Part shown: positions 6,098 through 11,265 of the stretch, in pieces
Position numbering within the stretch: position 1 is the first letter of the stretch
Layout of the letters: every line of letters begins with the position of its first letter
Source: Sphingomonas sp. CCH9-E2
GTDB lineage: Bacteria; Pseudomonadota; Alphaproteobacteria; Sphingomonadales; Sphingomonadaceae
DNA: 11,720 nucleotides
Direction: 5' to 3'
Assembly: GCF_001557215.1 (NCBI RefSeq)
Contig: NZ_LSJM01000144.1
Location: 1 to 11,720, forward strand
Translations under genes and position numbers: made by a program
The notes under the pieces: generated by a model
What the model saw: the letters and a program-made list of their open reading frames with translations, nothing else
Database searches by the model: none
Told to the model about the DNA's origin: nothing

Positions 6098-6918
6098 TGG
6101 CCGCGCCCTTTCCTGCGCAGGTATCGCGCGCGCGAGGGGGCACTTTGAAACTCCACCGGGATTGCGGTTTCGGTGGAGTTTCAATTGCACCGATAGAGCC
6201 GCAAAAGCCCATGAAGCTGCCGATTCCCGAAACTGGCACGGCACCTGCAATTTATTACACTAACTCTGGTGTGGCAGCCCTTTCCGCTGGAGGCACTGGC
6301 AGGGGCGGCGCGCGTAACCGTGCCGACCGGGAAAGCATTGCACTGACAGCCGCCCAAATTGGCAGTCTGAGGGCCGCTGAGCGCCATGCCGAAAAAATCG
6401 GGCTGCCGTTCACCCGCATGATCTCGATTCACTGGCAGGCCGCTGGAGTGCCCTTGGCAGGCATGGCGAAGGCGACCTATCGCTTTACCGACCTGCTGAC
6501 GAAGGCGCTGGCCCGGCATGGCAGCCGCACGGCATGGCTCTGGACGCATGAAAACGTCCCCGGCAACGGCCATGACAAGGGCGGGCACTGTCACTTGCTC
6601 GCCCATGTGCCTGCCGATCTGGTGCCCGTGGTTACGGCGCTGCAACGGGGCTGGCTTCGCCGCATCACCGGGCAGCCTTACCGGGCGCGCGTGATCCACA
6701 GCAAGCCGATTGGCGGGCGGCTGGGGCTGGAGGCAGGCAACCCCGATCTCCACGCCGTCAATCTGGAGGCAACGCTTGCCTATGTCCTGAAAGGGGCAAG
6801 CCCTGAGGCCGCGTCACAATTTGGCCTGGAGCGGCTGGAGCCGGGCGGGCGCGTGATCGGCAAGCGTTGCGGCACCTCTCAAAACATCGGCGCGAAGGCG
6901 CGCAAAGCAAAGGACTGA
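6094..6918 (+). CDS. HUH-endonuclease-type replication initiator (Rep-like)
   Basis: This 274-aa protein is read from the ATGA overlap at 6094. The segment around residues 148-172 (WLWTHENVPGNGHDKGGHCH) carries the His-hydrophobic-His metal-binding motif, H165-C166-H167. A candidate nucleophile motif, YVLK (Y230, K233), follows about 65 residues later. That order fits rolling-circle Rep and relaxase-like HUH nickases, which nick one DNA strand through a tyrosine link. The C-terminus (IGKRCGTSQNIG) is, from memory, a recurring signature in alphaproteobacterial islands. No Shine-Dalgarno site precedes 6094, and a 14-bp stem-loop lies in the first 90 nt. An internal ATG at 6211 (MKLPIPETG) may therefore be the true start. 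It probably replicates or mobilises the excised element. Confidence 0.75.
   Translation: MMAAPFPAQVSRARGGTLKLHRDCGFGGVSIAPIEPQKPMKLPIPETGTAPAIYYTNSGVAALSAGGTGRGGARNRADRESIALTAAQIGSLRAAERHAEKIGLPFTRMISIHWQAAGVPLAGMAKATYRFTDLLTKALARHGSRTAWLWTHENVPGNGHDKGGHCHLLAHVPADLVPVVTALQRGWLRRITGQPYRARVIHSKPIGGRLGLEAGNPDLHAVNLEATLAYVLKGASPEAASQFGLERLEPGGRVIGKRCGTSQNIGAKARKAKD
6145..6184. repeat. 14-bp perfect stem-loop, candidate replication origin
   Basis: TTGAAACTCCACCG (6145-6158) and CGGTGGAGTTTCAA (6171-6184) are perfectly complementary around a 12-nt loop, GGATTGCGGTTT. It lies within the 5' end of the HUH Rep reading frame, before the recognisable domain. Rolling-circle Rep proteins often nick at a hairpin beside or inside their own gene, so this is a candidate double-strand origin. 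An mRNA hairpin controlling Rep translation is the alternative. Confidence 0.55.
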
Positions 6919-6920
6919 AA

Positions 6921-7616
6921 ATGGCAAGAAAGGCGAAGGCCAACCCCGACGATGGACTGGTCGCACCGGGCGAAACCGGGAAGCTCGAAGTCGAAAAGCG
7001 GGCGGACGAAAAAATCGGGCGGACGCTGGCCCGGATTACGCTGGACCCGCAAACCCGCAATGCCAATCTGGCAATGTCGTTCGGCTCGCAAATGTTTGGC
7101 GACCAGCTCAAGCCCGATATTGCCGAAAGCAGCGCCGTGCTGGCGGAGGAAATTCAGCGGGCCATGAAGGGCGAACTGTCGCTGGCCAGTCGCATATTCA
7201 CCTCGCAAGCGATCTCGCTGGACGCGCTCTTTACCGACATGGCCCGGCGCTCAGGCAACAACATGGGCCATTATCCCGACGCGGCGGAAAGATACATGCG
7301 CCTGGCGCTCAAAGCCCAAGCTGCCTGCCGTTCCACGCTGGAGGCACTGGCAAGGCTCCACCAGCCGCGCGAGCAAACCGTCAAGCATGTGCATGTGAAC
7401 GCAGGCGGGCAGGCCGTGGTTGCCGATCATTTCCACCAGCACACGGGGGACCGGGAAAATGGAAAATCAGACAAACAATCCGATGCAACCGACACGGCTG
7501 GCACAATCGCCGCGCTGCCTAGCCCAGACCCGCTCGGGAACGGAGTGCCAGTCCCCGGCGGTGAAGGGGAAGCGACGGTGCAGGATGCATGGCGGGACGA
7601 ATCCCGGCGCACCTAA
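6921..7616 (+). CDS. Satellite/island protein, 231 aa, unknown function
   Basis: AAGGA lies 7 nt before the ATG, and the gene starts 2 nt after the Rep stop. The N-terminal 40 residues are charged. The core at about 80-150 is helical and includes SQAISLDALFTDMARR, then ERYMRLALKAQAACRSTLEALA. That is a recurring block in proteobacterial island proteins usually found beside a small HGG-motif protein, as here (family impression from memory). A short His-rich segment, VKHVHVNAGGQAVVADHFHQH, follows. The last 53 residues are low-complexity and are encoded in DNA that also codes for the next gene in another frame. The role is unknown; packaging or DNA handling is speculation from context. Confidence 0.75.
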   Translation: MARKAKANPDDGLVAPGETGKLEVEKRADEKIGRTLARITLDPQTRNANLAMSFGSQMFGDQLKPDIAESSAVLAEEIQRAMKGELSLASRIFTSQAISLDALFTDMARRSGNNMGHYPDAAERYMRLALKAQAACRSTLEALARLHQPREQTVKHVHVNAGGQAVVADHFHQHTGDRENGKSDKQSDATDTAGTIAALPSPDPLGNGVPVPGGEGEATVQDAWRDESRRT

Positions 7617-7722
7617 AGGCAACCGCAACGCCCGAAAGCATGGCGGTTATTCTGCGAAGGCCAAGGCGGCGGCTCGATACGTGAGGGACATTGGTCGGCT
7701 GGTGCGGGAGGTGGACTGCTAG
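7459..7722 (+). CDS. Small Cys/His-motif protein (HGG motif), 87 aa
   Basis: The start is the ATG at 7459 after a GGGGGACCGGGAAA ribosome site, lying inside the preceding gene (158-nt overlap in another frame). A Cys/His pattern, C-x9-C-x10-C-x2-H (CLAQTRSGTEC, then GKRRCRMHGG), suggests a small zinc site. It is followed by the basic Gly/Asn stretch PGAPKGNRNARKHGGYSAKAK. This HGG...GNRNARKHG signature recurs in short proteins at the end of phage and island operons and resembles the DNA-binding head of small terminase-like proteins (family knowledge, moderate certainty). Its stop shares the bases CTAG with the convergent lipoprotein gene. Confidence 0.75.
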   Translation: MENQTNNPMQPTRLAQSPRCLAQTRSGTECQSPAVKGKRRCRMHGGTNPGAPKGNRNARKHGGYSAKAKAAARYVRDIGRLVREVDC

Positions 7723-8111
7723 CCTTGCTCATTCGTCTCACGGTTCTGGCAAGATGCCGAGGCAGCGCCGTCCTTCAATGTGTCGGCGGCGCTGTCATAC
7801 GTGAAAACTATCGGATTGCCGCGCGTTTCGCCCGTCGAACTGGACTGAAAATCTGCCCGGCCACTTACGTCGCGCCCTTCAATCTGCATTGCGTTGACGA
7901 CATACTGGGCATCTTGCCCCATGTATTGATACCTGATCGCGCCCCGTCGCTCTGAGGTGTTCAGCGTGAGCCAATATTTCGACAAGCCGGTGTCGCTGAC
8001 GCAATATTTCTCAAGCTGGTCCGGCAGCGGCTTTGCGTCGCATCCGGCTATTGCCGCCAAGGCCAAGGTCGCCAAAGCGTGTCGCGAAAACGGAATATGT
8101 TGGACTGCCAT
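7719..8111 (-). CDS. Small lipoprotein, 130 aa, unknown function
   Basis: The N-terminus has a basic/hydrophobic signal peptide and the lipobox IAGC, with the lipidated Cys at C24 followed by Asp. The mature protein has two further Cys (C37 and one near the C-terminus), compatible with one disulfide. It is rich in Ser, Thr, Asp and Tyr and has no recognised domain. AGGAA lies 6 nt before the ATG. It is the second gene of a leftward pair, 36 bp after the stop of the 330-aa exported protein, so the two are probably co-transcribed. Function is unknown. As cargo of a mobile element it may protect the envelope or modify surface properties, which is speculation. Confidence 0.8.
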   Translation of the reverse strand: MAVQHIPFSRHALATLALAAIAGCDAKPLPDQLEKYCVSDTGLSKYWLTLNTSERRGAIRYQYMGQDAQYVVNAMQIEGRDVSGRADFQSSSTGETRGNPIVFTYDSAADTLKDGAASASCQNRETNEQG

Positions 8112-8147
8112 GGCCGGATTCCTGTCGTTATCTGGGCGTGCCGAAAC

Positions 8148-9140
8148 CTAACAACCGCATCCCCACGTGCCCGTTAAGCTGAGCGTCCCCGAGGTATCCG
8201 CGATACGCAGTCGGGCGTTTGAACTGTGGCCATCCTCTCCCGGCTGGACTTTACCGAAAGGCGTTACTTGCACGGCTGCCGATCCGCACGACATTGACAC
8301 CGGGCCATCGAACATCGCCTGAGTGTCTGGGGCGGGGCAGAGGTGTTCTTTGCCGTTGAGACGGAAGAACGTTAGGCCATCACCTCCGGCTATCAGCTTT
8401 TCCTTGCGTGGCGTCCCGACCGAAAACGAGCACGAACAGCCCATACCAATCTTTTGCCAGTCGGTTTCTTTGATCGTTGCCAGCGTGACTGTCGGGGGCG
8501 GGCTTGGGCTGGGCGACGCATTTGAAGCGACCGGCTCCGGACTGGCGCTTGCAGAGGGAGGAACAGGCTTGAACTGCGCATTTGCATCCGCTTCCGTCGC
8601 TCCCCAAATGCTGACCTTGTAGTCCAACGTTTCGGGGGAAAGTCCCTGCTCAACCGAAACAGCCCAGCATGACTGCCACAGGTAACCGGCAGGGATAATG
8701 GTATCGGCTTGCCGCCATGATGCCCCTTCCACCACGTTGTCGGATCGGTTGGCTGGCCGTCCCTCAATCGAGAAGTCCAAATGCCCAATGGTGGTATTGG
8801 AGTTGTTTTTGAATGCCACCCTGATCGGATAGTCTGGCGAGCATCTGAACGGCTTTTCGCCAGTCGCAGGCGGTAACTTGGCAGAGCCGTCGTCAAAAGT
8901 GGCCGTCGCGATAATTTGGGTTTTCAAGGGCGGGAAAAACGTCGGCTCGATGATCTGAACCCAGGCGGCAATGCCCAGCCCGCCCACGATTAGCAAAAGG
9001 ACGATTGAGAGGATTGCCCGCCAAAGTGTTTCGAGCGTCTTTAGGAGCACGTCGCCAACGGAAACGGGGCGCGACAACGGGCCAATATAAAACGGGCCGT
9101 TCCAAATCGCTCGCACCAACCCCTTTTTCTCTACTGTCAT
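8148..9140 (-). CDS. Membrane-anchored exported protein, 330 aa, Cys-rich C-terminal domain
   Basis: About 40 basic cytoplasmic residues are followed by one transmembrane helix (about 41-62, AILSIVLLLIVGGLGIAAW). A domain follows at about 75-185 with C100 and C158. Then comes a Pro/Ser/Ala-rich linker at about 190-217 (PPSASASPEPVASNASPSPS). The C-terminal domain (about 225-330) has six Cys: GMGCSCSF, HLCPA, MSCGS and a terminal GCGC. The layout predicts an inner-membrane anchor with periplasmic domains. I chose the ATG at 9140, with AGGGGGG just upstream, over one at 9155 that lacks a site. No family is recognised for either domain. It is first in the leftward operon with the lipoprotein, divergent from abi. 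Confidence 0.8.
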   Translation of the reverse strand: MTVEKKGLVRAIWNGPFYIGPLSRPVSVGDVLLKTLETLWRAILSIVLLLIVGGLGIAAWVQIIEPTFFPPLKTQIIATATFDDGSAKLPPATGEKPFRCSPDYPIRVAFKNNSNTTIGHLDFSIEGRPANRSDNVVEGASWRQADTIIPAGYLWQSCWAVSVEQGLSPETLDYKVSIWGATEADANAQFKPVPPSASASPEPVASNASPSPSPPPTVTLATIKETDWQKIGMGCSCSFSVGTPRKEKLIAGGDGLTFFRLNGKEHLCPAPDTQAMFDGPVSMSCGSAAVQVTPFGKVQPGEDGHSSNARLRIADTSGTLSLTGTWGCGC

Positions 9141-9449
9141 CTTGCCCCCCTGCATTGGCTAAGCGTAATTTATGCCCATGCGCGCGGCAATCGTTGACGG
9201 CAAAGTGACTTGTCCGAAATGCCCGCAGTTGGCCGCCTTTGGTCGGTTGCCCGCCGCCCATCATTTTTGACTGAGAAGCTGCCATCTCTCGAAAGCCGCA
9301 CAAACCAGCCATTTCCAGCCGCGATTTGTCGCGTTCGGTGTGTAGGGGTTTCTAGCTTCCACGGCTGGCACCGGTTTGCATCCCGAACAGGGTTGTAGCC
9401 CATGGGCAATCCGGTCCGGTTGGATGCGACGAAGCGCAGCAGCCGGTTA

Positions 9450-9489
9450 TTGATTTGTTGGGAATCGGTGGATATATCCACCTCAACAA
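9450..9489 (+). promoter_or_regulatory. abi promoter with 16-bp palindromic operator
   Basis: TTGATT (9450-9455), a 17-nt spacer and TATATC (9473-9478) form a plausible sigma-70-type promoter. GGTGGATATATCCACC (9467-9482) is a perfect palindrome covering the -10. A further TTGTTG/CAACAA pair (9455-9460, 9484-9489) extends the dyad. This suggests tight repression by a dimeric regulator. Transcription would begin near 9485. Confidence 0.5.
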
Positions 9490-9540
9490 AGCCCGCCACG
9501 CCTCTCAACGATGCGCACCATGGCGGGCTACTTTGTTTTT
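9485..9540 (+). ncRNA. Candidate hairpin RNA ending in an intrinsic terminator, upstream of abi
   Basis: ACAAAG+CCCGCCA (9486-9498) pairs with TGGCGGG (9521-9527) and CTTTGT (9531-9536), leaving a 3-nt bulge CTA. The stem has 13 bp and a 22-nt loop and is followed by TTTTT (9536-9540). That is a rho-independent terminator placed downstream of the predicted start site and 26 nt before the abi ATG. The predicted product is a stable RNA of about 56 nt, with occasional read-through into abi. It could be an RNA antitoxin, an attenuator leader, or simply insulation from upstream transcription. Confidence 0.45.
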
Positions 9541-9566
9541 GGCCTTGGCTCGCGCATAAGCGACCA

Positions 9567-10481
9567 ATGCGCCATTTCAACAAGCCATCCAAATCAATTC
9601 CCGACCAAATCGCGTTGCTCCAAGAGCGCGGGATGGTGATCGAAGATGTCCAGCAAGCTACATGGGCGCTCAGCCATATCAGCTACTATCGGCTGCGAGC
9701 CTACTGGCTCTATTATGAAGCCGATCCGGAATCCGGCAATCATGTATTCAGGGATGGGACGACGCTGGAGGCGGTGCTCGCCCTCTATGAGTTTGATCGC
9801 CATCTCCGGCTACTGCTCATGGATGCCTTGGAGCGGATAGAGGTCGCGGCACGCGGTGCGTGGGCGCACCAAATGGCAACGGTCTATGGCCCGCACGGCT
9901 ACCTTAATGCGGCGCTGTATCCGCGCACGGACCGCTTTCAAGCGAACCTGGCCCAGCTACAATCCGAATATGATCGCTCGCATGACGTGTTCGTCGATCA
10001 CTACAAGCGCACCTATAACAACCCGCCATTGCCCCCCGTCTGGATGGCTGCGGAGTTCATTTCCTTTGGCCTGCTCTCCAAGTTCTTCTCTGCCTTGGGG
10101 GGGCGCTCAGACCGCAAGGCCATTGCTCGCAGGCTCGGCTTTGATGACCGGGTATTTCAGGGCTTGATGCATCACTTAGCGACGGTGCGAAACATTTGCG
10201 CGCACCATAGCCGTCTATGGAACCGGCGCTTCACCGTAACCTTTCCAATCGCACAAAATCCGGCCCGCCTTGCAGATACGATAGCCCCCGAAGCTGATCG
10301 CAAGCTCTACAACACACTCTCAATGCTCTTGCACTCAATGGGGGCCGTGGCCCCTGAATCGGACTGGCCAAGCCGTTTGACGCGACTGATCGCGGAAAAT
10401 CCGACCGGAGATTTTGTCGCTATGGGCTTCCCCGGCGATTGGCGGGAGCGTCCGCTATGGGCGCCTCTCTGCTTCGATTAG
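9567..10481 (+). CDS. Abi family abortive-infection protein with HEPN Rx4H motif (AbiD/AbiF-like)
   Basis: This 304-aa protein matches the Abi_2 family (PF07751) over most of its length. The N-terminal block has QIALLQERGMVIEDV and ISYYRLRAYWLYYE. The middle has LYEFDRHLRLLLMDALERIEVAAR. The diagnostic C-terminal motif is VRNICAHHSRLWNR, with R208-x4-H213 forming the HEPN ribonuclease signature. HEPN proteins of this type cleave RNA and arrest growth after phage infection (family knowledge). The start at 9567 (MRHFNKPSKSIPDQI) matches where the family begins. A longer in-frame start at 9402 would translate through the palindrome and terminator. No Shine-Dalgarno site is evident, suggesting weak translation, fitting a toxic product. 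It is the last gene before the right att repeat. Confidence 0.88.
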   Translation: MRHFNKPSKSIPDQIALLQERGMVIEDVQQATWALSHISYYRLRAYWLYYEADPESGNHVFRDGTTLEAVLALYEFDRHLRLLLMDALERIEVAARGAWAHQMATVYGPHGYLNAALYPRTDRFQANLAQLQSEYDRSHDVFVDHYKRTYNNPPLPPVWMAAEFISFGLLSKFFSALGGRSDRKAIARRLGFDDRVFQGLMHHLATVRNICAHHSRLWNRRFTVTFPIAQNPARLADTIAPEADRKLYNTLSMLLHSMGAVAPESDWPSRLTRLIAENPTGDFVAMGFPGDWRERPLWAPLCFD

Positions 10482-10511
10482 TCCGAGGGCATTCGGGTGC
10501 AAGCAAGCGCG

Positions 10512-10539
10512 CTATCGGGGAGCGCTTATGGGAACGCGG
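10512..10539 (+). repeat. Terminal repeat, right copy (candidate integrase arm site)
   Basis: It matches 3195-3222 at 22 of 28 positions, sharing CTATCGGGGA and TGGGAACG, in direct orientation. It ends 38 bp before the right att repeat, separated by an AT-rich stretch (10549-10569) that contains TATCAA and could be bent by a host factor. The similarity is seen; the role in recombination is inferred. Confidence 0.5.
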
Positions 10540-10577
10540 TGCCTGATTTGAAAAAATATCAATAAAACCAAGGACCG

Positions 10578-10601
10578 GTGGCGGAGCGGGAGGGATTCGA
10601 A
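10578..10601 (-). repeat. Right attachment-site repeat within a tRNA-Ser-like 3' end
   Basis: On the minus strand 10601-10579 reads as the T loop and acceptor end of a tRNA-Ser, ending CGCTCCGCCA. The first 15 plus-strand bases (10578-10592) duplicate the left repeat. The upstream T-stem strand does not pair with CCCTC and no 5' half is found, so the tRNA is only a 3' fragment. It marks the outer edge of the element. Confidence 0.6.
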
Positions 10602-10767
10602 CTCAGGCGCTAAGAGCTTGATCTGCAACGACCCGAATTCGTCCTCGCCCGCCGGATACCACGAAAAGTACCATGGCGACTTTTCGCCTGAAACCAACGC
10701 CTTGCAGGCTCAGTTCGACTCCCACCATGGTAATCGAACCCACGATACAATGCAAATTTTCGGCGTG
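10593..10767. other. Right-flank scar with tRNA T-loop-like motifs, no gene
   Basis: Between the right repeat and the antitoxin stop there is no convincing gene. Three T-loop-like motifs occur: the tRNA-Ser end at about 10595 (minus), CAGTTCGACTCCC at about 10711-10723 (plus) and GGGTTCGATTACC at about 10730-10742 (minus). There is also a small hairpin, GGCGA/TCGCC (10675-10679, 10684-10688). It looks like layered integration remnants. Confidence 0.4.
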
Positions 10768-11175
10768 TCAGGCAAAGCCCCCCGGCGCAAGATGATCGAG
10801 ATAATCCCGAACCGCGCCCGCCCTGCCGGATTTGACCAGCGCCTCCGGCGTGCGGCCATCGAGCGCGGGGATCGGCTGCGAGCGATACCAAGCCATTGCC
10901 TGCACCTCGCCACCTGCCCAATCGAGCACTCGGCCGATGATCTCGAGCATCTCGATCACGCGCGTCTGGGTCCGTGGCGCGCCGCGCCATTCGGACTTCG
11001 AGACGGACGCGATGCCGAGGCCCGCGGTCTCGGCGAGCTGGCCCTTGGTCATGCGAAATGCGTCCGCGACACGTTCCACATCGACAATGCCACCCTCGCC
11101 CACGAATCGCGCCAAGTAGGGGGAGGCCCTATGGCGAACGTGTCGCGACTCTCGCTTGGTCTGCGCTTCGACCAT
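10768..11175 (-). CDS. Xre/MbcA/ParS-type antitoxin, apparently without its toxin
   Basis: This 135-aa protein is read from ATG 11175 (MVEAQTKRES). Residues 32-65 (DVERVADAFRMTKGQLAETAGLGIASVSK) form an Xre-like HTH. Residues 73-134 (VIEMLEIIGRVLDWAGGEVQ, then WYRSQPIPALDGRTPEAL) are the C-terminal toxin-binding domain of MbcA/ParS/DUF2384 antitoxins, which normally neutralise RES-domain toxins that attack NAD+. Such a toxin would be expected downstream at lower coordinates, but only the scar follows. In-frame ATGs at 11211 and 11241 are possible; none has a good ribosome site, and conserved sequence begins near 11175. Confidence 0.75.
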   Translation of the reverse strand: MVEAQTKRESRHVRHRASPYLARFVGEGGIVDVERVADAFRMTKGQLAETAGLGIASVSKSEWRGAPRTQTRVIEMLEIIGRVLDWAGGEVQAMAWYRSQPIPALDGRTPEALVKSGRAGAVRDYLDHLAPGGFA

Positions 11176-11265
11176 GTTTCGTTGCCCATCGATTCCGAAC
11201 GTAAGCAGCATCGGCCATCGTGAACGCCGATCCAAGGACATCTTGCTGTAGCGCGCCCCTCGACG

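Larger units (their letters stand above)
9141..9566. other. Divergent intergenic region between the exported-protein operon and abi
   Basis: This 426-bp gap has no supported gene. Its right part contains the abi promoter/palindrome and the terminator hairpin listed separately. Its left part must drive the leftward operon; only an AT-rich GCATAAATTAC on the minus strand, about 25 nt before that start, hints at a -10. A 10-bp palindrome, GCCCATGGGC (9398-9407), and a GCATCC/GGATGC pair (9378-9383, 9422-9427) suggest extra structure in 9378-9430. Confidence 0.5.
3052..10592 (+). mobile_element. Integrative satellite-like element (~7.5 kb)
   Basis: The boundaries are the 15-bp direct repeat GTGGCGGAGCGGGAG at 3052-3066 and 10578-10592. 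The right copy is part of the 3' end of a tRNA-Ser-like sequence. The intact tyrosine integrase begins 166 bp inside the left repeat and reads inward. Degenerate 28-bp direct repeats lie just inside both ends. Contents are integrase, AlpA/Xis-like HTH, winged helix, HUH Rep and small satellite-type proteins, followed by cargo (an exported/lipoprotein pair and an Abi HEPN protein) at the end distal to the integrase. There are no structural phage genes, large terminase or conjugation genes. This suits a phage satellite or mobilizable island. The boundaries are inferred from repeats plus gene content. Confidence 0.7.

Noticed and set aside
7725..8151. Plus-strand ORFs opposite the lipoprotein gene.
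   Set aside because: The minus-strand gene has a signal peptide, a lipobox and a good ribosome site. The plus-strand frames have none of these.
9402..9566. N-terminal extension of the Abi protein from an ATG at 9402.
   Set aside because: The extra 55 residues are encoded across the promoter palindrome and the terminator, and the Abi_2 family begins near the ATG at 9567.
10512..10697. Minus-strand ORF of 61 aa ending across the right att region.
   Set aside because: It translates through the tRNA-Ser 3' end and the element's terminal repeat, with no ribosome site or family resemblance.
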